Source: UBA4465 sp002292365 (GTDB lineage Bacteria > Bacteroidota > Bacteroidia > Cytophagales > Cyclobacteriaceae). From it: 64,000 nucleotides of DNA. Position numbers and translations under genes: made by a program. This document shows, in pieces, positions 27,982 to 36,302 of the stretch; within the stretch, counting starts at the first letter, position 1, and the number at the start of each line of letters is the position of its first letter. The notes below the pieces were generated by a model, which saw only the letters and a list, made by a program, of their open reading frames with translations, was not told where the DNA came from and ran no database searches. The stretch covers positions 1,116,001 through 1,180,000 of the forward strand of contig CALSQY010000001.1 in the NCBI GenBank assembly GCA_943788615.1, given 5' to 3'.

Positions 27982-29397
27982 TTATTTTGTAAGATTATTT
28001 AACATGCCTTTGAAGATAAAACCATGAAAGGGAAAAACAGCATACCAGTAAAGTCGACCCCAAACACCTTTGGGCCTGAAAGTAGCCGTTTGCTCTAAAT
28101 TGGTTCCTTGAACTTTGAATTCTAACCAAGCTTCCCCAGGGAGTTTCATTTCAGCAAATAAGAGTAATCTACCTTCTTCTTTGTCCGCATATAAAACACG
28201 CCAAAAATCTATGGCATCCCCAACATGGAGAATATCTTCTTGCGTTCTACCTCTACGCAGTCCAACCCCTCCAAACAGTTTATCTATAAACCCTCGTAAT
28301 TTCCATAATCCATTGGCATAATACCAACCTCTCTGACCTCCAATACGCCATATACGATCAACACATTCTTGCTTGTGTGATATTTTATTGGATCTTTTAT
28401 CTTGAAAACAGCCAAAAATGGGTACTTGAAGAAATTCGGAGATATTGAGATTAAATGCACTACTGATCAGGGAATCTTTCCAGCTGGATACAATCCTATT
28501 TTCTACAATTTCTGACAGCGTTCTTTTGAGTGCTTCTTGATATTTGATGGGTTCAATATTTATAATTTTGAATAATTCAAGGTTTCTACATACCACCTCA
28601 ACTTTCATACTACTGACTAGGGCAGAAGCCAATTTGAAAGAGGTGGAAGTAACAAAGTAGAGCCAGTAAGAGGATAATTTTGGAGTCATTATGGGTACGG
28701 TAAAGATTAATCTTTTCAAGTTTCGAGCCTTTGCAAATCCTAAAAGTATTTCTTTGTAGGTCAAGACTTCAGGACCTCCAATGTCAAAATTTTTATCATA
28801 GGTTTTCTCATTCCCTAGGGTTTTGATAAGACAATCTAGGACATTATCAACTCCTATAGGTTGACATTTAGTGTTAAGCCATTTGGGGGTAATCATGAGG
28901 GGTAATTTTTCGACTAAGTCACGAATGATCTCAAAAGAAGCACTGCCCGAACCTATAATGATACCTGCACGTACAGTGGTCAAAGGATAAGAGCCTAGGC
29001 CCAATTCATGCTCTACCGTACGTCGCGATGATAAATGTGCTGACAATGAATCCTCATTGGTAATGCCACTGAGGTATACTACATGTTGCAGGTCTTTGTC
29101 TTTCATAATTTCACGAAAATGGATAGCAGATTGTTTCTCTAATTTTTCATAATCATGGGTGTTGGACATAGAATGCATCAGATAATAAGCTCCTTCAATG
29201 TCTTGAGGTATTTTTTCTAGAGACTTGAAATCCAAGAAATCGACTTCAATAACATCTATCTTATCTAAAATGGAAGCGGGCGCTGAAAATCTATTTTTGT
29301 CTCGGACGGTACAAACTATGTTGTGGCCATGATATATTAATTCTAGGAGTAGTCTTTTTCCTATGTAGCCCGTTGCTCCCGTTAATAATATTTTCAT
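27982..29397 (-). CDS. NAD(P)-binding SDR with DUF2867 domain
   Basis: A 471-residue protein. Residues 1-~280 are an atypical extended SDR with the NAD(P) site LTGATGYIGKRLL. Residues ~320-471 are a DUF2867 domain with RIGGQRGWYYANGLW and FRPKGVWGRLYWYAVFPFHG. Such fusions recur next to photolyase genes in light-response clusters of Bacteroidota, but their substrate is unknown to me. It directly abuts the photolyase start and lies 10 bases after the GPx gene, so one operon is likely. Confidence 0.8.
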   Translation of the reverse strand: MKILLTGATGYIGKRLLLELIYHGHNIVCTVRDKNRFSAPASILDKIDVIEVDFLDFKSLEKIPQDIEGAYYLMHSMSNTHDYEKLEKQSAIHFREIMKDKDLQHVVYLSGITNEDSLSAHLSSRRTVEHELGLGSYPLTTVRAGIIIGSGSASFEIIRDLVEKLPLMITPKWLNTKCQPIGVDNVLDCLIKTLGNEKTYDKNFDIGGPEVLTYKEILLGFAKARNLKRLIFTVPIMTPKLSSYWLYFVTSTSFKLASALVSSMKVEVVCRNLELFKIINIEPIKYQEALKRTLSEIVENRIVSSWKDSLISSAFNLNISEFLQVPIFGCFQDKRSNKISHKQECVDRIWRIGGQRGWYYANGLWKLRGFIDKLFGGVGLRRGRTQEDILHVGDAIDFWRVLYADKEEGRLLLFAEMKLPGEAWLEFKVQGTNLEQTATFRPKGVWGRLYWYAVFPFHGFIFKGMLNNLTK

Positions 29398-29407
29398 GCG
29401 GCAAATA

Positions 29408-29935
29408 TCAAACTTTCTTCTTTCTCAATATAAGCTTTTTTATATCTTTCTCAAGGGCATTAGGTGGTGTATAAGGTCCGTATCTACGAAAGGGTATTCC
29501 TTCATTGGAGATTAAGAACTTGGTAAAGTTCCACTTGATTCGACTTCCAAATAATTCAGATATTTCATTCTTTAAGTATTTAAATACAGGATGTGCATTG
29601 GGGCCATTTACTTTTATTTTTGACATCAATTGAAAGGTGACTCCGTATTTTAAAAGGCAGGAAGTTTCCATTGTCTCATTCGATTCAGGTTCCTGAGACA
29701 TGAATTGATTACAAGGAAAGCCCAAGATGACGAGCCCCTTGGATTGATATTTGTCATGTAACTTCTCAAGCTGTTTAAATTGAGGTGCCAAACCACAACG
29801 TGTTGCTGTGTTTACAATCAACACTGTTTTATCATTAAATTGATCAAATTGAATCTCATCTCCAGTAGCATTTTCTGCCTTCAATTCATAAAATGCCGGC
29901 TTGGATTGCCTAGGAGCAATTTTGGCAGTAATCAT
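29408..29935 (-). CDS. glutathione peroxidase family protein
   Basis: A 175-residue GPx-type thiol peroxidase. The peroxidatic Cys is in NTATRCGLAPQ, the conserved Gln/Cys loop in GFPCNQF, and the Trp in IKWNFTKF. It uses Cys rather than selenocysteine; such bacterial enzymes commonly draw on thioredoxin. It would remove hydroperoxides formed by photo-oxidation, in keeping with the surrounding carotenoid and repair genes. No signal peptide is evident. Confidence 0.9.
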   Translation of the reverse strand: MITAKIAPRQSKPAFYELKAENATGDEIQFDQFNDKTVLIVNTATRCGLAPQFKQLEKLHDKYQSKGLVILGFPCNQFMSQEPESNETMETSCLLKYGVTFQLMSKIKVNGPNAHPVFKYLKNEISELFGSRIKWNFTKFLISNEGIPFRRYGPYTPPNALEKDIKKLILRKKKV

Positions 29936-29938
29936 AGG

Positions 29939-31261
29939 TTAGGCTATTTTTTTTAGCGTCATGGGACTTTTTATTTCAATATGTGTAGCTTTTAGTTCAT
30001 GCATCAGATTATATAAACCAAAAAAGGTTCGATTTACGTAGATAAAATGTTTTGATCCGCGATTTCCATTGTATTTTCTGAATTCAGTTTTTTGAGCAAA
30101 TTCTTGTGCCATATTTGAGAGAGCATCAAAAAAGGTTTTGTCTGAAAAGTCAAAACAATTGGTATGGAAGGGTTGAGTAAATAGGCTCAGCAGGTCATGA
30201 AAGACATCTTTGAAAAAATCAAGCTCTTTTTTTGAATCATCGGGTCTTAATATTTCGAGCTCATATAGTTTCTTTTCAAAAAGGGTTTTGTTATTGATAT
30301 TTCCTTTCTCTGAGAGCGTAAAATAAGGATAATAAAACGCATCAGGTAAACTTTTCATGCAACCAAAGTCAAGAGCGATGAGCTCCTGCTCTTTTGAGAC
30401 TAAGAAATTCCCAGGATGCGGATCGGCGTGCATTTTTCTTAGGACATGAATTTGATACATGTAAAAGTCCCAAAGGGCTTGGCCTATTTTATTAGCCAAT
30501 ACAGGATCACTATTATGAGCGGCAAATTCCGTAAGGTGGAGTCCATTCATCCATTCCATACTGATGATGCGGTCGGTTGAATATTCTTTATAGTATTCAG
30601 GGAACCTCATGTGAGGAATGTGCTTGCATGCTTCTGCAATTTCAATACTTTGATCGACTTCGAGAATATAGTTGGTTTCGTCAATGAGCTTTTCTTCTAC
30701 TTCCTTAAAATATTTATCGGAATCTTTGCCCTTAATATTGAACATTCGGATAGCGATAGGTTTGATCAAAGACAAGTCACTGCTGATACTTCCTGCAACC
30801 CCAGGATATTGAATCTTTACAGCTATTTTTTTTCCGCCTTTTTCAGCTTGATGTACTTGACCAATACTTGCGGCATTGACAGAGGTAGTATCAAACTTAT
30901 CAAAAATTTCATGAGCAGATTTTCCAAAATATTTTTTAAAAGTTTTATTTACAAGCGCGGGAGACAATGGGGGAACAGAAAATTGTGAAAGTGAAAATTT
31001 TTCTACATATGCCGCAGGCATGATAGATTTTTCCATACTCAGCATTTGGGCCACCTTTAACGCACTACCTTTTAGATTTTTAAGGCCATCATAGATATCA
31101 TCTGCGTTGTCATTATTTAATGTTTTTTTAGCTTGCCCCTGATCTTGAGTAAGGCGGTTGCCGTAGTATTTGATGTAGTTAACACCTACTTTTGCTCCTG
31201 TCTTAACAATTTTAGTTGCTCGCTGAATTTTTGTTATTGGAATTTGATCGATCGTTTCCAT
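29939..31261 (-). CDS. ABC1/AarF (UbiB-like) atypical kinase
   Basis: A 440-residue ABC1 family protein. The N-terminal KxGQ motif reads LKVAQML here, with Ala in place of Gly. The Ala-rich nucleotide loop is NAASIGQVHQA, the ATP Lys lies in KIAVKIQYPG, and the catalytic/metal segments are HADPHPGNFLV and ALDFGCMK. Family members support quinone biosynthesis or lipid handling. Its genomic neighbours suggest a role in light or oxidative stress. It abuts the TetR gene without a gap, so it is translationally coupled. Confidence 0.85.
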   Translation of the reverse strand: METIDQIPITKIQRATKIVKTGAKVGVNYIKYYGNRLTQDQGQAKKTLNNDNADDIYDGLKNLKGSALKVAQMLSMEKSIMPAAYVEKFSLSQFSVPPLSPALVNKTFKKYFGKSAHEIFDKFDTTSVNAASIGQVHQAEKGGKKIAVKIQYPGVAGSISSDLSLIKPIAIRMFNIKGKDSDKYFKEVEEKLIDETNYILEVDQSIEIAEACKHIPHMRFPEYYKEYSTDRIISMEWMNGLHLTEFAAHNSDPVLANKIGQALWDFYMYQIHVLRKMHADPHPGNFLVSKEQELIALDFGCMKSLPDAFYYPYFTLSEKGNINNKTLFEKKLYELEILRPDDSKKELDFFKDVFHDLLSLFTQPFHTNCFDFSDKTFFDALSNMAQEFAQKTEFRKYNGNRGSKHFIYVNRTFFGLYNLMHELKATHIEIKSPMTLKKIA

Positions 31262-31918
31262 TCAGTTTTTCCCCATTACTTTCTCTTTAACAAAAAATTT
31301 ACCTAAATCCAAAAGACTTTTCAGTGGGGTGATATTCATTAGTTCAAAACTCGTCTTTACCGATTTCTCAATAAAAATATCTGTTTTTTCAAAAGAAGCA
31401 CTGGCATCTTCTATCCAAAAATTAATGGTAAATAATAATTGTTGCCAAGAGAGCTCGGAAAGCCCTTTCTGCTTTACTTCTTCCAATTTTTCTTGTTTTA
31501 AATCCAATGTTTGAATATCCAATCCATCTACAAATTTCTTGAATAATTCTTTTAAACCGACCAATACGCCATGTGTCTTGAGACTAGCTTTGTTTGTGGA
31601 GAGGGTCATGATGACATAACTTCTATTGGCTTTTAGAACTTCAAAGAAGGTGAAGTAAAAGCTGAGTAGTTTATTTTGAGCGTCAAAATTTTGATACTCC
31701 TCATTTTTCTCAAGAAGTATCATGGTATTGTCAAAAAAGTTCCTGAAAATAGATTTTTCCAGAGATTCAAAGGTGCCAAAAAAGTTATAGAATTCAGCTT
31801 CGTTAAAACCATTGTCCTTACCAAACTTGTAAACTGATTCCGGAGTGCTGCTGTGCTCTAGTACATGCTGCATGTACGCTGTGATGATGTCTTTTTGAGA
31901 CTTATTTTTCTTCGCCAT
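31262..31918 (-). CDS. TetR-like transcriptional regulator
   Basis: A 218-residue protein with an N-terminal helix-turn-helix (about 8-50: AYMQHVLEHSSTPESVYKF, then NEAEFYNFFGTFESLEKSIF) and a helical ligand-binding C-terminus. The recognition helix resembles TetR members in which FY-x-FF is typical (here EFYNFFGTF). It sits inside the SRPBCC-TetR-ABC1-GPx-SDR-photolyase run, so it probably regulates this operon or a membrane-lipid function. The ligand is unknown. Confidence 0.75.
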   Translation of the reverse strand: MAKKNKSQKDIITAYMQHVLEHSSTPESVYKFGKDNGFNEAEFYNFFGTFESLEKSIFRNFFDNTMILLEKNEEYQNFDAQNKLLSFYFTFFEVLKANRSYVIMTLSTNKASLKTHGVLVGLKELFKKFVDGLDIQTLDLKQEKLEEVKQKGLSELSWQQLLFTINFWIEDASASFEKTDIFIEKSVKTSFELMNITPLKSLLDLGKFFVKEKVMGKN

Positions 31919-31928
31919 GTATTTAAAT

Positions 31929-32399
31929 TTAACTTGCTAAAATATTAAACTCTTTGCTTACCGCTATGGTTCGGTAATCAAAAATTTCTTTAAGTTTATT
32001 TTTAATGATTAGGGTATTTGCTATTGCTCCAATGAAACCAAAGGGTGGAATATAGGTAATTAAATCAACCATTTTAACTCCTCTATTGTCAGGAATTAGT
32101 TTGTGCTGATGATGCCACATCTTGTAAGGTCCCACTCTTTGTTCGTCGATAAAATAATCCATTTCTTTTACCTGAGTGATTTCTGTCATCCAGTTCATTT
32201 TTATACCCAAAAAGGGACTTACTTTATAGGTAATGATCATGCCCGGGTACATTTTAACATGGTTATCTTTCGAAGTGATATTGAATCCCATCTCTTTGGG
32301 AGTGATTTTTTTAAGATTTGAGGGAGAAGAAATGAACTCCCAAACTTGTTCTAGATCAGCAGCAACGTGTTGTTCTAAGGAAAATTGGTAAAACGCCAT
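31929..32399 (-). CDS. SRPBCC (START-like) ligand-binding protein
   Basis: A 156-residue protein of the SRPBCC/polyketide-cyclase fold. It has the typical first strand and helix (FSLEQHVAADLEQVWEFISSP), the KKITPKEMGF segment, and W-M-T-E-I-T strands, ending in a long helix. Members bind hydrophobic ligands. It is the first gene of the minus-strand light-response operon and divergent from litR, sharing a 216-base intergenic region. Enzymatic function cannot be assigned. Confidence 0.8.
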   Translation of the reverse strand: MAFYQFSLEQHVAADLEQVWEFISSPSNLKKITPKEMGFNITSKDNHVKMYPGMIITYKVSPFLGIKMNWMTEITQVKEMDYFIDEQRVGPYKMWHHQHKLIPDNRGVKMVDLITYIPPFGFIGAIANTLIIKNKLKEIFDYRTIAVSKEFNILAS

Positions 32400-32485
32400 A
32401 CTTAAATTTGGATGAATAAATGATATGTTTTCTTATTACCTAAAAACCAATGCTTATTTTTTCTTTATGAAAAGATTATTACATA

Positions 32486-32497
32486 ATGTTCAAACAT
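32486..32497. promoter_or_regulatory. candidate operator between SRPBCC gene and litR
   Basis: A short dyad, ATGTT-CA-AACAT, lies in the divergent region, 87 bases from the SRPBCC start and 119 from the litR start. MerR-family regulators bind dyads in such spacers, so it could serve LitR, but I could not find the same motif at the crt promoter. Confidence 0.3.
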
Positions 32498-32615
32498 AAA
32501 ATTCTGCTAATTTGTTCACAGAAGTACTGAATGTAAGAATTATTTTAGATTTGAACTAAAATTTATTTTTTTCAGTTTGTATTTCAGTAATTATTTTTTT
32601 TTCTTAAATCACATT

Positions 32616-33530
32616 ATGAGTACGTATTCGATGGCTCAAGTAGAAGCCTTAACAGGCATCAAAGCGCACACGTTGCGGATTTGGGAACGACGTTATAACT
32701 TTTTAAATCCTAGTCGTACTGAAACTAACATCAGATTTTTTTCAGATATTCAACTCATTCAATTAGTTAATTTTGGCATTTTACTCAGAAATGGGCATAA
32801 AATATCCAAAGTTGAAAAAATGCCTGTCGATAAAATTCATGAGTTGGTTGATCAAATTTTAGCGCTTCCCGACCAAGATGCAGATCAGAAAAAAACAGAG
32901 GACATACAATCCTTGACATTAGCCATGTTGACCATGGATGAAATGAAGTTTGAAGAAATATTCAAGCTGTATGTCATTCGAAAAGGTTTATTGGGTACGG
33001 TCAGAGATTTAATTTATCCTTTTCTTCACCACATCGGTATTTTGTGGAATACACAAAAAACCATGCCTGCACAGGAACATTTTATCTCCTGCTTGATAAG
33101 GAAAAAAATCATCAGTGCCATTGATGCTATTCCACATCCTCCTGCCGATGCCAAAAAAATCGTTTTTTTCCTTCTTGAAGATGAACACCATGAGGTAGGT
33201 CTTTTGTTGGCTTCATTCATTGCTGCCGAAAGAGGATTTAAAGTGTATTATTTAGGTCAAAATGTGCCGGGGGAAAATATTCATGAAGTTTTAAGTATTG
33301 TGAATGCAGATTTCATAATGTCTATGTTTGTAGCACCAAAGGCAGACAAGACAGTAAGGCAAATTGAAAAAGTACTCAAAACTACTAAAAAACCATTTTT
33401 GATTTCAGGTAATCCGCAAAACTTTGGGTCGCTAATACAGAATGAGCGGATCGTTTATCTTGCAAAGCCAGAATCATTTATAGATTTCTTAAACGATAAT
33501 AGAGGGCGAATCCCATTGAGTGGAAAATAA
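32616..33530 (+). CDS. litR: LitR/CarH-type B12-binding MerR family light sensor
   Basis: A 304-residue regulator. Residues 1-~70 are a MerR helix-turn-helix (SMAQVEALTGIKAHTLRIWERRY). Residues ~95-175 form the helical cap with W144-x9-E154-H155, the hallmark of adenosylcobalamin photoreceptors. Residues ~180-304 are the cobalamin domain, with the E-x-H-x-x-G axial ligand site in DEHHEVG (His192). CarH/LitR represses carotenoid genes in the dark and lets go when light cleaves the Co-C bond. It stands at the centre of a carotenoid-photolyase cluster. The ATG at 32616 is chosen over an in-frame TTG at 32577 because the MerR domain begins right after it. Confidence 0.9.
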   Translation: MSTYSMAQVEALTGIKAHTLRIWERRYNFLNPSRTETNIRFFSDIQLIQLVNFGILLRNGHKISKVEKMPVDKIHELVDQILALPDQDADQKKTEDIQSLTLAMLTMDEMKFEEIFKLYVIRKGLLGTVRDLIYPFLHHIGILWNTQKTMPAQEHFISCLIRKKIISAIDAIPHPPADAKKIVFFLLEDEHHEVGLLLASFIAAERGFKVYYLGQNVPGENIHEVLSIVNADFIMSMFVAPKADKTVRQIEKVLKTTKKPFLISGNPQNFGSLIQNERIVYLAKPESFIDFLNDNRGRIPLSGK

Positions 33531-33573
33531 AGATCTGCAACAAATAAAGAAATTTAGACGAGGCCAGACAAAG

Positions 33574-34341
33574 CTATCCTAACCAATTTTTCCTTATCCC
33601 AATAAACAGTACAATTAAGAAAGTGTAGCCTATGAAAAAGGGAACAATGTATTCTTTCAATTCTAAAAGAAGCATGAGACTGATAAGGAGTAATTGAAAG
33701 CCTAGGCCTAGCGTTGAGATCGCTGTCATAAACCAATTTGGAAATATTTTACCTTCAGTAGCATTTTTATCAAGCCCGTAAATAATTCTGTCAAAGTGAC
33801 TGTAGAGTAGGTGATATATATAAAAAAGGCGCTGTACATTTTTCTGCTGTTCCCCTTTCATTGCAGTGGGCGCCTCACCTTCAATGATTCTACTGGTGGT
33901 ATCGCCTCCCAACTTGTTTCTGAGAATGACGTAATAATAATTATATAGTGTGCCTTGTAATTGCAATCCAAAAAAAGCGATTAAAGTGGTTGAAATGCGG
34001 GCATCAGAAGTTTTACATATGGCCATCATGATCAACAGATTCAGAATAATATCAGCGATTGAATCAAAGTATCTACCTGTATAGGAGGGTGTTTTTTTAA
34101 TTCTTGCCAGTTCGCCGTCTGCTGCATCAAGTATGGATTTGAGGACTAGAAAAATAGCGGCCAAAACAAGAAAATCATTCAGGATACAATATATGGCAAT
34201 TAGGCCACTCAAAATAAAAGCAAAAGTCACGTGAATAGGGGTGAAACTACTTTTCCTCAAGGACCCTGCGATGACCTTGGCGGCGGGTCTTCCATAGTCA
34301 GAGAGATCAACAAATTGATGTTGCTCGGGTAGTTTTGACAT
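33574..34341 (-). CDS. CDP-alcohol phosphatidyltransferase family protein
   Basis: A 255-residue membrane protein with several helices. The complete family signature D-G-x2-A-R-x8-G-x3-D-x3-D is seen as DAADGELARIKK followed by GRYFDSIAD. Such enzymes join a CDP-diacylglycerol (or CDP-sugar alcohol) to an alcohol in phospholipid or inositol-lipid synthesis. The acceptor cannot be read from sequence. It is convergent with litR and may be expressed alone. Confidence 0.85.
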   Translation of the reverse strand: MSKLPEQHQFVDLSDYGRPAAKVIAGSLRKSSFTPIHVTFAFILSGLIAIYCILNDFLVLAAIFLVLKSILDAADGELARIKKTPSYTGRYFDSIADIILNLLIMMAICKTSDARISTTLIAFFGLQLQGTLYNYYYVILRNKLGGDTTSRIIEGEAPTAMKGEQQKNVQRLFYIYHLLYSHFDRIIYGLDKNATEGKIFPNWFMTAISTLGLGFQLLLISLMLLLELKEYIVPFFIGYTFLIVLFIGIRKNWLG

Positions 34342-34665
34342 AATTGGGGATTACAAAAATTTAGGCTAGTTATGAAAAAGGAACTAATTCAATCACAAGT
34401 TAATGTACAAACATACTAATTGATCGGCAATTGACTTTAAATTTTTTCTTAAGTAGGTGTAATTTCAAACAATTAGTCTAAGGATATGATACGATACCTT
34501 ATCTGTGAGCTAAACAAGTTCAATCAATCAATGAATCAAATTTAATTTAATTTTGTATCACATGTAGAATAAAAGATTTATCAAATAACCATTTCTAATG
34601 TTCATTTTAATTCCTTGAAATCAAGGGGAGAGCTTACCGAAATGAAATTATTTTACTCTAAGGTC

Positions 34666-34687
34666 AAATACATTCTAGAATGTATTT
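34666..34687. promoter_or_regulatory. perfect 22-bp palindrome in the gap upstream of the CDP-alcohol gene
   Basis: The palindrome has 11-base arms (AAATACATTCT / AGAATGTATTT) with no spacer. It lies 36 bases after the GH30 stop and about 325 bases before the next minus-strand start. There is no U run on either side, so an operator or chance is as likely as a terminator. The rest of 34342-34723 shows nothing I can call. Confidence 0.35.
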
Positions 34688-34723
34688 CTAGTTATTATTA
34701 ACACCCATTCCCGATCATAAATA

Positions 34724-36205
34724 CTAATCATATACAATCGTTTGGATCGCTCTTGGAGGGATGGATGAGGCTATTTTCTGCGTCCCCACGTACATATTGT
34801 AATCTATTTCGACGGCGCTATCGTTCATGATTACGGTAGCATATGAATCATCCGGATTGACGAAAGTAGTCGCTTGGAGAAAGCTTCTGCTACTGACTGT
34901 ACTAACTCTTTTGGCACCTGGACGGATATATTTTGAAAAATGTCCTATATAATAATAAGTAGGTGTTAAAATAAGCTCATCGGTCTCTGTATCACCGTGG
35001 ATAGGTGCAAAACAAAAGTTTGCCACATGATTTGGGCCACCATTTTGATCTAAGAGGATATTCCAATCGGTCCAGCCTGCCGTCCCTTGGTTAAAATCGT
35101 TGATCATAGAGTTACCGTAGCGCTCAGCATTGGGCCAAAATTGATATTTATTGGCGTCAAAACTTTCATTGCAACCTTCGGTGAACATCAATTCCTTATC
35201 TGGAAATGATTCCTTAACCTTTCCTAAATTCTCAAATTTAGCGTCACTTCCGGTCCAGGTTTCATACCAATGAAATCCGGTACCCCACGCATATTTCGCA
35301 GCCTCTGGATCTCCTAATATTGTATTGGCTCGATTGGTAATGAGATCTCTGTTGTGATCCCAAACTATAATGTTTTTATCCCCCAATCCTTCTTTAGCCA
35401 AAATGGGACCCAAGTAGTTTTTCAAAAAATCTCTTTCTTCTTGTGCAGTATAAATACAGGATTCCCAACGCTGGGTAGCCATGGGTTCATTTTGTATGGT
35501 TAGACCCCAAATGGGAATATCAAGTGCCTCATAGGCTTTGATAAATTTGGCATAGTAATGTGCCCAAGATTTGTAAAATTCGGGCAATAAACTACCTCCT
35601 TGAAGCATACTTCCATTGGTCTTCATAAACGCCGGAGGACTCCACGGACTTACATAAGTCAACAAAGCACCGCCTGCTTTGGTAATGGCTTCTTTAATCA
35701 AAGGTATCCGATAGGTCAAGTCTGGTGTGATGTCAAAGGTTTTAAGGTCTGCATCACCTTCTTCTATATAAGTGTATGATTGCTCACTAAAGTCACAACT
35801 GTGAATCGTTGTCCTCAAGAGGCTATATCTGATCCCGTTTTGCCCATAATAGGCTTCTAATAAGAGCTCTTGTTTTTCAGGAGACAATTTTGCAAAAACT
35901 TCAGCTGACGCGTCAGTTATAGCGCCTCCAATACCTATCATCGTTTGAAAGGTTTTTTCAGAATTTATAAAAATAGATAGTTCTGTTTCTAAGGGTTGCT
36001 TACCTTTTTTAAAATTCAATTCAGCAGTTTTTTGCAACCTTAAATTTGTATCTTTTGCTGTAGTGTAGATACGGGCAGAGGTGGGAACATATCGTCCAGT
36101 ATCAGGTATATTTCTTTCAGTCATTGGAGGTGCATTATTTGAGGTACAACCGATACAAAAACCGATCGTAAAAACGAGGTATAATTTTTCAGCAATTACA
36201 TTCAT
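34724..36205 (-). CDS. GH30 family glucanase/glucosylceramidase lipoprotein
   Basis: A 493-residue lipoprotein (signal peptide, lipobox Cys20 in FCIGCTS). The catalytic barrel spans about 80-420. The acid/base is Glu240 in GLTIQNEP, and the nucleophile is Glu343 in LMFTEGCNES. A short beta-sandwich ends the protein. GH30 members include beta-1,6-glucanases and glucosylceramidases; a bacterial surface enzyme of this size is often a beta-1,6-glucanase, which would fit with the GH16 enzyme for laminarin branches. It is not obviously part of the light cluster. Confidence 0.85.
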   Translation of the reverse strand: MNVIAEKLYLVFTIGFCIGCTSNNAPPMTERNIPDTGRYVPTSARIYTTAKDTNLRLQKTAELNFKKGKQPLETELSIFINSEKTFQTMIGIGGAITDASAEVFAKLSPEKQELLLEAYYGQNGIRYSLLRTTIHSCDFSEQSYTYIEEGDADLKTFDITPDLTYRIPLIKEAITKAGGALLTYVSPWSPPAFMKTNGSMLQGGSLLPEFYKSWAHYYAKFIKAYEALDIPIWGLTIQNEPMATQRWESCIYTAQEERDFLKNYLGPILAKEGLGDKNIIVWDHNRDLITNRANTILGDPEAAKYAWGTGFHWYETWTGSDAKFENLGKVKESFPDKELMFTEGCNESFDANKYQFWPNAERYGNSMINDFNQGTAGWTDWNILLDQNGGPNHVANFCFAPIHGDTETDELILTPTYYYIGHFSKYIRPGAKRVSTVSSRSFLQATTFVNPDDSYATVIMNDSAVEIDYNMYVGTQKIASSIPPRAIQTIVYD

Positions 36206-36302
36206 AATTAAGATAATGATTCGGATTTTATTAAAAAATGAAGGCCTAAACTAATCTAATTTCTACAAAAAAGCTGCCGTTAACTCAAAAACTAATTCCT
36301 AA

